Numbered from the stretch's first letter, positions 46,536-55,198 are shown. The stretch is DNA of 64,000 nt from an uncultured Prevotella sp. (GCA_944320235.1 CALUGQ010000001.1:1-64000), one strand, 5' to 3'. The notes: a model not told the origin generated them from the sequence alone. A program made the numbers and translations.

Positions 46536-46640
46536 GAAACGTGCCGTTTTGCAGTGCGAAACGGCACGTTTCAGGCTCTAAAACGGGTCGTTTCGGAGGC
46601 CAAAACGACCCGTTTTGCAACGCATTGAATATCAGCACGT
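46536..46640. repeat. 22-bp-period palindrome array, copy G (best preserved)
   Basis: Units begin at 46536, 46558, 46580 and 46602: GAAACGTGCCGTTTT, GAAACGGCACGTTTC, AAAACGGGTCGTTTC and AAAACGACCCGTTTT. Unit 2 is the reverse complement of unit 1 and unit 4 that of unit 3 (one end base aside), so each pair could fold into a 14- to 15-bp stem with a 7-nt loop. The flank GCAACGCATTGAATATCAGC begins at 46617. The array lies 180 bp upstream of the GH35 promoter. Confidence 0.9.
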
Positions 46641-46675
46641 TATACAGAATGCTGTCAATGACTTACTGAAGGGGA

Positions 46676-46708
46676 GCAACCCGTGGCGGAAGAGGCCGCA
46701 CGGGTTGC
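46676..46708 (-). terminator. Probable terminator hairpin of the DUF5107 gene
   Basis: GCAACCCGTG (46676-46685) pairs fully with CACGGGTTGC (46699-46708), 12 nt past the stop codon. The tract after it on the minus strand is pyrimidine-rich (TCCCCTTC) rather than pure T, so termination strength is uncertain. Confidence 0.6.
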
Positions 46709-46719
46709 CGCTGCAGGCA

Positions 46720-49700
46720 TCACAACAGCAGGCCTTGGGCCACGAGCGAGCGCAGTGCCTGCACGCCCTGGTGGTTGATGTCCAGCTGCTCCACCTCGGC
46801 GAGGTAGCGCATGGCGTGCTTCATGTCGCCCAGGCCGCAGTAGCCGAGGGCAAGCATGTACTTGCAGTGGATGACGTTCTTGGTGTCGAGCGAGTCTTCC
46901 CATATGAGCAGGTCGGGCAGCGACACGGCGAAATAGTCCATCACCACCTTCTCGAACACGTGCTGCTTGCCGTAGTTCACGAGGCGGTAGAAGCGGCCGT
47001 TGGCCTCGTCGCGCCTGCCGAGGCGCAGCAGCGCCATGCCCTGGTAGAATATCTTGTCGGGCTTGGCGTCGTTGTAGTACATGGCGGCGGCAGGCTCCTG
47101 CGGCCCTACGGTGGCCTTCTCCCAGTGCCCGCGGGCCTTGGCCTCGTCGCCGAGCGCACTGTACGCGCAGCCGAGGAAGTAGTGGAAGTCGTTCTCCTGC
47201 GCCCCTTCGAGGCGGCCTTCGCCGAGGTTATGGGGATAGACGAGGCACTCTTCGAGCAGCCGTATGGCCTTGTCGGCATCGCCTGCGGCCAGGGCCTGCT
47301 TGGCCATTTCGAGGCGGCAGACCTGATATTGGGCCGTGACCTTGCCTTCGCCTCCCTCCCACGGGTGGAAGATGTGGCCGTCGATTATTGCCATTGCCTC
47401 CTCGAAGCGGCCCGTTTGGTTGAGTAGCGTGGCCTCTTCGAGCAAAAGGTCGTCGCGGCGGGCTATTAGTTCGGGATGGCGCATGAGGCGTTCGAGCCTC
47501 CATGCGTGGGGCTTCTGCAGCCTCTTGTAGAGCTGGTCGAGCTCCATGAGCACGCGGGCATCGGTCTCGTCGAGGCTGAAGGCGCGCTCCATGCACTCCA
47601 AGGCACGGTCGTGCTCGCCGCGCTTGTTGAACAAGACGAGCGCAAGGTTGCGCCACACCGTGGGATATTGCGGGTCGAGCTGCGCCGAACGCTCCCACAG
47701 GTCGGTGGCCACGTCGTACTGCCGTTTGTCGTAATAGAGGCAGCCGAGATAGTAGCGGGCGCGGGCATCGCGCGGATTGGCCTCGATGGCGGCACGCAGT
47801 GCCAGCACGTCCTCAATGCGGTTGGGGAAGCAATAGGCCGGATCGGCACCGGCGGCGCGGGCAAAGGCGGTGCCGTCGCCCGCCCATCCCATGTAATAAT
47901 AGGTCATGGGGGTGGCCGCTCCTGCGCTTACGGCCATGCTCCAAACGGCCACGGCCTCTTCCGCGCGGCCCATCTGCATATAGTCCAAGGCCAGTTCGTC
48001 GTAGTTGTTGGGCGCGCCGTGCATCAGCGTCTGCAGCTCGTCGAGCACCGCCATGTCGCCCGTCAGCAGGTATTTCTCGTAGAGGCAGCCGTAGTTGAAG
48101 CGGTCGAGGGCCAGCGACTCGTCGCAGAGGGCTATGGCGTCGGCCTCGCGCCCCACGGTTCGCAGTGCCGTTGCCATGAGCGCGCGCGCCTTGTGGTTGC
48201 GGCGGTTGTTGTCGAGGGCGCGCCCGGCTTCCTCGATAGCGTCGTCGGGGCGGCCCTGCATCAGCGACAGCTGGGCGGCCGCCGTATATCCGGCATCGGC
48301 CCAGGCCTTATTCCAAGTGGACTTCCAGAACAGTTCGTAGGCCTCATCCACGCGGCCAAGGCACTTCAGGCAGAGAGCAAGGTTGTACAGCGGCTCACCG
48401 TCGTAGGGGTTGGGATTGCGGCGCATGAGCACCCTGACGGCGCGGCGCAGGTAAGGCTCGGCCACGTCGAAGCGGCCGCGGCGCAGGTACCACAGGCCGA
48501 GAGCGTTGTTGCAACGGTAGTCGTCGGGGTCGCGGCGCAAGGCCTCCTCGTAATAGTCAACGGGCGAGAAGGTGGCGTGACGGTACTGTTCGAGATGCAG
48601 ACCGGTGAGATAGAGCTGCTCCGTGGTCTTTATTTCGCAGGGCTGCAAGGCGGCTTCGGCGGCGTTGGGTATGGGGCGTATCTCGTCGGGCTCGGCGTGC
48701 CAAGAGAGCGAGAGGGCGCGGCGCCCGCCCTCTTTCACTATGTACAGCTCTACGGTGAGGCCGTCTATGGGCGTAACGCCGGTGGCAATGGTCTCGTCGA
48801 ACAGGGCCTCGGGGGTCATGTCGAGAGTGCGGTCGTAGAGCGTTTTGCCCCCCTCGTCACTGCGGACGAGCACCTGCACACGGGCCTTGCAGGTGGCCTG
48901 AACCATCAGCCGCACCCCTCCGTCGGCCTCGGTGATGTTCATCACGAGGTCGCGCGAGGCGTTCTTGACTATGCCAAGCTCACGGTAGGGCATGAAATAC
49001 TGCGTGAAACGCTTTTCCTCGTAGGGCATGAGCCACGTGAAGTCGGGCTGGTTCTCGGTGTAGACCCCGGCCATCAGCTCTATGTAAGGGCCGTCGGCGT
49101 CGGTCAGGTTGCGGTCCCAGGCGCGGCCGAAGTCGCCGTTGCCCCATGTCCACTGTTTCTTTCCGGGCGACAGGTGGTGGCTGGCCACGTGGAGCATCCC
49201 GCCGCGCGAGTCGTTCTCATAGCCGCCCTCGAAGTCGTACTTGGAGTTAACGGCCATGTAAGACGTGGGCACCTTGATGTTCTTATAGTTCGATATGTCA
49301 ACCCCGGCGGAGTAGTCCATCTTATAATATGTGCCGGTGGCTATGGGGAAAGAGCTCACGGCGCGCTTGCCGTGGTCGAAAACGGCGTTGATGTCGGGCG
49401 GGAACACGCTCTGGTAGTGGTCGTTGACGGCCACGGCGGGGTTGGCCCACCACAGGAATGTCTGCGGCATGGGCGTGCGGTTGTACAGGTGTCCGCGTAT
49501 CTCAAGGCGGGCGCAGCCCGGGCGCAGGGTGAAGCCGGCCATGCCCTTCTGGTGGAACATACGCTCCGTCTCGTTGACCCACACGGTCACTGAGCCGTCG
49601 GCGTGCTCCTCGATGGTGCTGTCAACGGGCAGGAATGTGGACGGACGGTGGTGCTGCGGCCAGTTGAACTCTATGCCGCCCGATATCCACGGCCCGGTGA

Positions 49701-50010
49701 GACCCACCAATGCGGGCTTCACCACGTGGTTGTAGTAAACGAAGTGACGCTGCTTCACCTTGTCGTAGGCCATCTGCACGCGGCCGCCAAGCTCGGGCAG
49801 AATCATCACTTTGATGTATTCGTTCTCAAGGAACACGGCGTTGTACTGCTTGTCCTCCTTCTCGTCGGCTATCGACTCGATGACGGGATAGGGATAAACC
49901 ACTCCGCTCGACCCCTGATAGACGCGCTTTTCGAGAAACATAGGGTTCTTGTCGGGCTTGCCGACTGTGTAGGTGGGTATCGTCACCACCTCTCTCCATG
50001 CTTTTACCAT
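46720..50010 (-). CDS. DUF5107 domain protein with tetratricopeptide repeats
   Basis: 1096 residues. The N-terminal part (about 20-330) is a DUF5107-type domain resembling aldose-epimerase/galactose-mutarotase beta-sandwiches (VMILPELGGRVQMAYDKVKQR, GPWISGGIEFNWPQHHRPSTF). About 600 residues of TPR helices follow (for example DPDDYRCNNALGLWYLRRGRFDVAEPYLRRAV and DPQYPTVWRNLALVLFNKRG). No signal peptide is visible. Its place next to a sugar porter suggests handling of imported sugars or oligosaccharides. The frame opens at 50067, but the ATG at 50010 begins the conserved domain. Confidence 0.85.
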   Translation of the reverse strand: MVKAWREVVTIPTYTVGKPDKNPMFLEKRVYQGSSGVVYPYPVIESIADEKEDKQYNAVFLENEYIKVMILPELGGRVQMAYDKVKQRHFVYYNHVVKPALVGLTGPWISGGIEFNWPQHHRPSTFLPVDSTIEEHADGSVTVWVNETERMFHQKGMAGFTLRPGCARLEIRGHLYNRTPMPQTFLWWANPAVAVNDHYQSVFPPDINAVFDHGKRAVSSFPIATGTYYKMDYSAGVDISNYKNIKVPTSYMAVNSKYDFEGGYENDSRGGMLHVASHHLSPGKKQWTWGNGDFGRAWDRNLTDADGPYIELMAGVYTENQPDFTWLMPYEEKRFTQYFMPYRELGIVKNASRDLVMNITEADGGVRLMVQATCKARVQVLVRSDEGGKTLYDRTLDMTPEALFDETIATGVTPIDGLTVELYIVKEGGRRALSLSWHAEPDEIRPIPNAAEAALQPCEIKTTEQLYLTGLHLEQYRHATFSPVDYYEEALRRDPDDYRCNNALGLWYLRRGRFDVAEPYLRRAVRVLMRRNPNPYDGEPLYNLALCLKCLGRVDEAYELFWKSTWNKAWADAGYTAAAQLSLMQGRPDDAIEEAGRALDNNRRNHKARALMATALRTVGREADAIALCDESLALDRFNYGCLYEKYLLTGDMAVLDELQTLMHGAPNNYDELALDYMQMGRAEEAVAVWSMAVSAGAATPMTYYYMGWAGDGTAFARAAGADPAYCFPNRIEDVLALRAAIEANPRDARARYYLGCLYYDKRQYDVATDLWERSAQLDPQYPTVWRNLALVLFNKRGEHDRALECMERAFSLDETDARVLMELDQLYKRLQKPHAWRLERLMRHPELIARRDDLLLEEATLLNQTGRFEEAMAIIDGHIFHPWEGGEGKVTAQYQVCRLEMAKQALAAGDADKAIRLLEECLVYPHNLGEGRLEGAQENDFHYFLGCAYSALGDEAKARGHWEKATVGPQEPAAAMYYNDAKPDKIFYQGMALLRLGRRDEANGRFYRLVNYGKQHVFEKVVMDYFAVSLPDLLIWEDSLDTKNVIHCKYMLALGYCGLGDMKHAMRYLAEVEQLDINHQGVQALRSLVAQGLLL

Positions 50011-50290
50011 AGTGCTAAATATATGCCCCTCCCTGCCCCTCCCCGTAGGGAGGGAACTGCAAGCCAAGGTCTTCAGCCCTGAAACTGGAGGGGAATTGCC
50101 ATTACTTTAATTATAAATTTGTTTTTATTATTCTCGTAACGTCGCTCCTTGCCATTGCTCCCGAGCCACAGGCACCCTTCAAACCATTGCACCGGGGATG
50201 GCAATGCCGCAATAGACTTTGCCATTGTCCGCTAACTCCGAAGCGAAACGCAGTGAAGCGATAACTCCTTATGACTCCATTTCACCCCCT
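50011..50290. other. 280-bp gap between the sugar porter and DUF5107 genes
   Basis: No gene seen. Near the DUF5107 start is a CCTCCC-CGTA-GGGAGG hairpin (50038-50053) between C-rich tracts, then an AT-rich patch at about 50104-50140. The pieces TTGCCATTG or its inverse recur at about 50092, 50151, 50194 and 50219. No TAnnTTTG box faces DUF5107, so read-through from the porter gene is possible. Confidence 0.4.
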
Positions 50291-51682
50291 CTACTCTTTG
50301 TCCACCATCTCCTTCTCCAGCTCTTCGAGCGACTTGCCCTTGGTCTCTGGCAGGCGGAAGGCGAAGAACAGCAGGCCAGCGAGGCACACGGCGGAGTAAA
50401 TCCAGAACGTGCCGTAGCTGCCGAGTGCGGTGTTGAGCAGCGGGAAGGTGTAAGTGAGCGTGGAGGAGCCCACCCACAGGGCGAAGGTGCAGGTGGCAAC
50501 GGCCACAGCGCGCACGCGATTGGGAAACAGCTCGGATATGAGCACCCACGTGCAGGGGCCGAGCGTCATGGCGTAGCATGCTATGGCGAGCACCACGAGC
50601 ACTATCATGAAGAAGCCGGTGACGTGGAAATAGTAGCACACACCGAGTATAAGATATATGGCGCAAAGCCCAGCGGCGCCGAGAAGCATGAGGGCGCGGC
50701 GACCAAGACGGTCGACAGTAAAAATGGCAACGACGGTGAACACCACGTTGGCCACGCCGGTCACCACGATGTTGAAGAGCACGTCGCCTATCTCATAGCC
50801 CGCCGATTGGAAGATTTCCTGCGCGTAGTTGAAGATGACATTGGTGCCGCACCACTGCTGGAACACGGCAATGACCACGCCGAGCAGCAGCACGCGGCGG
50901 AACGGGCGGCCGAAGAGCATGCGCAGTCCGCCCTGGCTGGCATCGGCAGCGTTGGCCTGCTTCACGGCTGCCAGCTCGCCGTCGGCGTAGTCTTTGCCAC
51001 CAATGCGCGTCAGAATCGAGAATGCTTCGGCGTTCATGTCTTTCAAGGCAAGCCAGCGTGGGCTCTCGGGAATGAAGAAAGCCAGCACAAGGAACAAGGC
51101 CGAAGGCACGGCGGCAGCCCAGAACATCCACCTCCAGGCCATCTGGCCGTTCCACGACGCGGCTATGAACTCAGCCGTGGTGCCGTCGGGTATTGGGTCG
51201 GCAATGAGCCAGTTGGTAATCTGCGCACCGAGGATGCCGAGCACGATGGTCATCTGGTTGAGCGACACGAGCTTGCCCCTGACCCGCGCCGGCGCCACCT
51301 CGGCTATGTACATGGGCGACAGGCCGGAGGCCACGCCGATGCCTATGCCGCCGAAGAAACGGGCCACAAGAAAGGAATGGAACTCGGAAAAAGCGCCCGT
51401 GGCCACCGACGAGAGCAGGAAGATGAGCGCCGAGACTATAAGCAGCCGCTTGCGACCTATGCGGTCGGCCAGCCAGCCGCACACCATCGCGCCTATCATG
51501 CAGCCCACCAGGGCGATGGTCATGGCCAAGCCCTGCGCCGAGGGCGAGTCGGCTATGCCGAAATACAGTTCATAAAAGGGCTTCGCCCCGCCGATTACCA
51601 CCCAGTCGTAGCCAAAGAGCAGGCCGCCCAAGGCCGACACGAGGCAGATGAAATAGACGAACGTCTTGTTGTAGCTGTACAT
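50291..51682 (-). CDS. MFS sugar porter (XylE-like sugar:H+ symporter)
   Basis: 463 residues with 12 predicted helices. Sugar-porter signatures are present: ADRIGRKRLL in the first cytoplasmic loop, GIGVASGLSPMYIAEVAPARVRGKL after helix 4, PESPRWLALKD before the central loop, and the C-terminal PETKGKSLEELEKE. It imports a monosaccharide through the inner membrane; galactose, xylose or rhamnose cannot be told apart. The in-frame extension to 51748 lies across the -7 box, so I start at 51682. Confidence 0.93.
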   Translation of the reverse strand: MYSYNKTFVYFICLVSALGGLLFGYDWVVIGGAKPFYELYFGIADSPSAQGLAMTIALVGCMIGAMVCGWLADRIGRKRLLIVSALIFLLSSVATGAFSEFHSFLVARFFGGIGIGVASGLSPMYIAEVAPARVRGKLVSLNQMTIVLGILGAQITNWLIADPIPDGTTAEFIAASWNGQMAWRWMFWAAAVPSALFLVLAFFIPESPRWLALKDMNAEAFSILTRIGGKDYADGELAAVKQANAADASQGGLRMLFGRPFRRVLLLGVVIAVFQQWCGTNVIFNYAQEIFQSAGYEIGDVLFNIVVTGVANVVFTVVAIFTVDRLGRRALMLLGAAGLCAIYLILGVCYYFHVTGFFMIVLVVLAIACYAMTLGPCTWVLISELFPNRVRAVAVATCTFALWVGSSTLTYTFPLLNTALGSYGTFWIYSAVCLAGLLFFAFRLPETKGKSLEELEKEMVDKE

Positions 51683-51726
51683 AATGACAATGTTTGTTTT
51701 TTGTTTTCGGTTATTGGTTCTGCCTG

Positions 51727-51734
51727 CAAAGATA
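51727..51734 (-). promoter_or_regulatory. -7 box of the sugar porter gene
   Basis: On the minus strand TATCTTTG (51734-51727), 44 nt before the ATG. Confidence 0.75.
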
Positions 51735-51869
51735 GCCATAAAAAGCACACCCGGAAATAGACAAACCTTGTTTTAAAGATGGACTTTCCTACTGTCCAGC
51801 CGCGCCCCGGCATTGATTGGCACGCGCCTGCAACCGCCGCGGAAAGCGAAGCCTGCCGCATTGCCTCGC

Positions 51870-51972
51870 AAAACGGCCTGTTTCGGCCTGCTTAACGGCA
51901 CGTTTTTGAACGCAAAACGGCACGTTTTGCAAGCCAAAACGATCCATATTGGAAACCGCCTGATTACCAGCC
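51870..51972. repeat. 22-bp-period palindrome array, copy H
   Basis: Units begin at 51870, 51892, 51914 and 51936: AAAACGGCCTGTTTC, TTAACGGCACGTTTT, AAAACGGCACGTTTT and AAAACGATCCATATT. The flank GGAAACCGCCTGATTACCAG begins at 51951. It lies in the divergent gap between the sugar porter and AraC genes. Confidence 0.86.
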
Positions 51973-52100
51973 ATTTACAGAAACGGCATAATCCGCCGAC
52001 AAAAGTGGCACGAAAAAGCGTGGCAAAAGCCCTTTTTGCACAATATTATTTTGCCGGACGGCACAAAAACACTAACTTAGCAGCACAAAAAAACAAGGCT

Positions 52101-52997
52101 ATGAAACAGAAAGACGGATTCAGCGGCGAGCAGGTCATAGTGCTCCCCAAGATGGCAATCGACATGGAGAGCAACGACCCGCTGGCCTCAAGCCTCTACA
52201 TAACCGACATTGGCTACTACCCAAAGGCCGCAGGCCACTACCGCGAGCGCTCCGAGCCGATAGCGCAGTACGTGCTGATATACTGCGTGGAAGGCCGCGG
52301 GTGGTTCAGCGTCGGCGGCGGCAAGCAGCCAATAGCCGCCGACCAGTACGTGATACTGCCTGCCGGCAAGCCCCACGCCTACGCCGCCGACGAGCACGAG
52401 CCATGGACTATCTACTGGGTTCACTTCACGGGGGAGCACGCCGCCATATACGCCGATGGCGCAGCGCGGCCTAACGACGTGAAGCCGGGCCTGACATCGC
52501 GCATCAGCGAGCGCGGGCAACTCTTCGAAGAAATATTCAACACGCTGCGCGACGGCTACGGACTGGAGAACCTTCGCTACGCATCGTCGCTGCTGCACCA
52601 CTACCTGGCATCCATGCGCTACCTCACGCTGTTCCGCAACGCCGACCCCAAGCCGAAAGCCACCGACATCGTAGGCGCGGCCATACACTTCATGGAAGAC
52701 AACGCCGGGAAGCGGCTCACGCTGAGCTTCCTGGCGGCCTACGCCGGATACTCGCCCACACATTTCTCAGCCATGTTCAAGCGGCAGACAGGCTGCAGCC
52801 CGCTGGCCTACTTCAACCTGCTCAAGATGCGACTGGCCTGCCGCCTGCTGGCCTCCACCTCGCTGCACATCAACCAGATATGCCACAAGGTGGGCATAGA
52901 GGACTGCTATTACTTCTCGCGCCTTTTCACCAAGACCATGGGCCTGTCGCCGCGGAAGTACAGGGAGGGCAGCACGAAGCCGGCAGGGCGCCCATGA
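52101..52997 (+). CDS. AraC family transcriptional regulator
   Basis: 298 residues. An N-terminal cupin-like ligand-binding domain (about 20-150, YVILPAGKPHAYAADEHEPW) is followed by a C-terminal AraC double HTH (about 195-290, with LSFLAAYAGYSPTHFSAMFKRQTGCSP and YYFSRLFTKTMGLSPRKYR). It faces away from the sugar porter/DUF5107 genes and towards the PL4 gene, so it probably controls one or both in response to a free sugar. Start at 52101; the upstream frame runs through the repeat and is not coding. No clear -7 box seen. Confidence 0.9.
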   Translation: MKQKDGFSGEQVIVLPKMAIDMESNDPLASSLYITDIGYYPKAAGHYRERSEPIAQYVLIYCVEGRGWFSVGGGKQPIAADQYVILPAGKPHAYAADEHEPWTIYWVHFTGEHAAIYADGAARPNDVKPGLTSRISERGQLFEEIFNTLRDGYGLENLRYASSLLHHYLASMRYLTLFRNADPKPKATDIVGAAIHFMEDNAGKRLTLSFLAAYAGYSPTHFSAMFKRQTGCSPLAYFNLLKMRLACRLLASTSLHINQICHKVGIEDCYYFSRLFTKTMGLSPRKYREGSTKPAGRP

Positions 52998-53008
52998 CCT
53001 GCGGCACG

Positions 53009-53042
53009 AAAAAGCCCCGCGCACACTGTCTGTACGCGGGGC
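53009..53042 (-). terminator. Terminator of the PL4 gene
   Basis: GCCCCGCG (53014-53021) pairs with CGCGGGGC (53035-53042). On the minus strand TTTTT follows (53013-53009). It may also slow transcription leaving the AraC gene. Confidence 0.78.
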
Positions 53043-53096
53043 AGTAAACAAGAGGCATGGCTATGCAGCCACGCGCCGTGGCCACGCCGGCACAAA

Positions 53097-54989
53097 TCAA
53101 AGGGCCACCTTGCCAGTACGTCCGCCCTGGCGGAAGATATAAATGCCACGGTCAAGGTCAAGGCCGTCAATGCTCTTGAACGTTCCTACCTTTTGCCCGC
53201 CTACGGTGAACAGCTCAACCGGCGCATCGGCCCGCCCGGGAGCAACAATGCCCGAGACAACCCGGCTGCCGGCCTCCAGCTTTATGCAATCCCACATGAC
53301 ACCGCCATTCTTGCCTATGCCCGACATGGCGAAGGTGACGGTGTTTGTGCCTTGCCTCAGCAGCGACGCGGGAAACTCGCAGGTCTCAACGCGGTGCTTG
53401 CCGCCCAGTACTGCGCTGCGGTATATGCCGGCATCGTTTTGCCGCAATGCCCATTCGCCCTGCCGCTCGCCGTTCACGATGATTGCCACCGTGGGATTGT
53501 TGGTCACGCCAGCCATCGACGCAGTAAGCAGTGCGTTGCCCGCCAGGGCTTCGTCCACATCGAACGTCACCGTCCATTCCCCGTTCTTGGTCTGCGCGTA
53601 ATACCAGTCTTCGGCCTCGTCGCTTTCCCCTACGACATAGTCAAGGTCGGCCGGCGGCAGCTCCCAAAGGCCGTATGCACGGCAGGTATCGCTATACCTG
53701 AAGCCGTCTGACTTGCGGTTGTTCTCGCCTATCTGCCAAAGCAGGCGCTCCAGGCGCACCGGGGTCCAGTCTACCGTGCCGAGGTTCACGTCGGCATCAC
53801 CAACCTCTATCCCCTCAATCTCAAGCTCGTCGGTCACGTCGCCTTTCGTCGCATAGCCATAGAGGGTATAGTTTCCCTTGCGCACATTGGGTATCTCGAA
53901 AGAGCCGTCCTTGCCGGTGAGCGTCCAGAACATATACCCCTTGCCTTGCGAATAAGGGTCGCTGCCGGGCTCGGCCAGCACGAGCATCACGCTGTCGCAG
54001 GCCTGCCCCGTGGTGACGTTGAGCCTGCCTCTCACCGATGCGCGCTCGTTCTGGTAGAGTTCGTGCTCAAACCAGGCAAACGGCCACTCGGCCTGCTGCT
54101 GCGTGGCCATGCGCTTTGCGTCGGCAATCATGTCTTCCTTCGAGGTGCCTTTGTTCAAGTAAATGAAGAAAGGCCCGTAAATCTTGCTTTCACCGTCCTC
54201 GTAATGCTGCGCCGAGCCACCGAAGTGCTCTCCCTGTATCATCTGTATGGTGATGGGCGACTTGCTGGTTGCGTGTACGGTCAGCTCCTGCCTCATGGGC
54301 CCTCCGTTGAGCCACTCATGGCTGCACGGTATGTTCCATACGCCCGTTGTGTAGTTCATGAGCCCGTGCAGGCTGTCGTTCACCACGTATTGGGCCCAAT
54401 TGTACTTTGTATAGATGGAACCGTCGGCCATTCGGTAAGTTGCGTCCTGGATGGTGTTCTCCTCTCTCTCGGCAACGCTCATCTCCGAGTTGGTAGGTAT
54501 CTTGCCACACATCACGTCATCTACATAGCCGTTCACGAACGAGGAATTGAGGCGTGTGCACACACGGGCCTCGCGCAGGTTGACCTCATGCGAGCTTTCC
54601 GTGCCGTGGGCTACGACATAGATGTATACCCCGCTTATGCCCTTGCGCATTATGAAGCCCTGGTCAAAGCGCAGGTCGCCTGTGGTATTGCTGTACACCA
54701 CCTCCGCGTAATCTGCCGTCTGCTTCACTATGCGCGACTCAGTAGGGTTAAGCCCCGTGTTTGAGCTGGCCGTATAGTCAAAGTAAACGCCGCTGCTCCC
54801 TATCACGTTAGGGCGGCCTGTGATGGTCATGTTGTTTATCCTGCCGTCGCTGCCTATGGTCACGGACACAATGCCGTTGTCCATCTTGTAGCTCCCGCCG
54901 CTTTTCGTCACGCTCACATCGTCCTGCGCCAGGGTTGCCACTGCGGCAATTGCGGCAAGCCCGGCCGTGAGAAGTAATCTCTTTTTCAT
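53097..54989 (-). CDS. Rhamnogalacturonan lyase, polysaccharide lyase family 4 type
   Basis: 630 residues with a signal peptide of about 21 residues. The three-domain order of PL4 is visible: an N-terminal beta-super-sandwich catalytic domain (about 25-300), an FnIII-like carboxypeptidase-regulatory domain (about 310-400, RGRLNVTTGQ to YTLYGYATKGD) and a CBM-like jelly roll (about 410-585, WQIGENNRKSDGF). It cuts rhamnogalacturonan I between rhamnose and galacturonate by elimination. The last 40 residues (VELFTVGGQKVGT to GIYIFRQGGRTGKVAL) look like a type IX secretion sorting tail. This implies surface attachment or export. Confidence 0.88.
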   Translation of the reverse strand: MKKRLLLTAGLAAIAAVATLAQDDVSVTKSGGSYKMDNGIVSVTIGSDGRINNMTITGRPNVIGSSGVYFDYTASSNTGLNPTESRIVKQTADYAEVVYSNTTGDLRFDQGFIMRKGISGVYIYVVAHGTESSHEVNLREARVCTRLNSSFVNGYVDDVMCGKIPTNSEMSVAEREENTIQDATYRMADGSIYTKYNWAQYVVNDSLHGLMNYTTGVWNIPCSHEWLNGGPMRQELTVHATSKSPITIQMIQGEHFGGSAQHYEDGESKIYGPFFIYLNKGTSKEDMIADAKRMATQQQAEWPFAWFEHELYQNERASVRGRLNVTTGQACDSVMLVLAEPGSDPYSQGKGYMFWTLTGKDGSFEIPNVRKGNYTLYGYATKGDVTDELEIEGIEVGDADVNLGTVDWTPVRLERLLWQIGENNRKSDGFRYSDTCRAYGLWELPPADLDYVVGESDEAEDWYYAQTKNGEWTVTFDVDEALAGNALLTASMAGVTNNPTVAIIVNGERQGEWALRQNDAGIYRSAVLGGKHRVETCEFPASLLRQGTNTVTFAMSGIGKNGGVMWDCIKLEAGSRVVSGIVAPGRADAPVELFTVGGQKVGTFKSIDGLDLDRGIYIFRQGGRTGKVAL

Positions 54990-55047
54990 GCTGTAAAATG
55001 TCTTAGTTTATAGTTATAGTTAGCATTGCCCCATAAAGAGCGACATG

Positions 55048-55055
55048 CAAAGGTA
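55048..55055 (-). promoter_or_regulatory. -7 box of the PL4 gene
   Basis: On the minus strand TACCTTTG (55055-55048), 58 nt before the ATG. Confidence 0.7.
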
Positions 55056-55119
55056 ACACTTTTTATGAAAAAAAACGAAGGACGGCATGAAACAATTGCC
55101 GTTTTCACTTCTTTTGCAC

Positions 55120-55160
55120 GCCTGCGCCATCAGTGCCAACAAAGCAAAGATGGCGCAGGC
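55120..55160 (-). terminator. Possible terminator hairpin of the 55199 gene
   Basis: GCCTGCGCCATC (55120-55131) pairs fully with GATGGCGCAGGC (55149-55160), loop of 17 nt, about 40 nt past the stop on the minus strand. No long T run follows. Confidence 0.5.
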
Positions 55161-55198
55161 GGTGCCTCAACGGCGGCAATGGCCCAATTGCCATGCGC

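Noticed and set aside
46536-46616. The 22-bp-period arrays as CRISPR repeats
   Set aside because: The period is far too short, the 7-bp spacers are not long enough to be CRISPR spacers, the repeated part is a variable palindrome, and no cas gene is near.
50114-50121. Plus-strand TAAATTTG as a promoter of an antisense RNA in the porter/DUF5107 gap
   Set aside because: It lies in an AT-rich patch with no -33 TTTG and no plus-strand gene downstream, so chance is more likely.
51813-52100. Longer start of the AraC regulator reading through the repeat
   Set aside because: The extra 96 residues are the repeat array in translation and have no protein-like character; the domain begins just after 52101.
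55079-55119. An eleventh array copy near GAAACAATTGCCGTTTT at 55087
   Set aside because: There is a single AAAC/GTTT pair with the wrong inner length, and I could not find neighbouring units at 22 bp or the flank.
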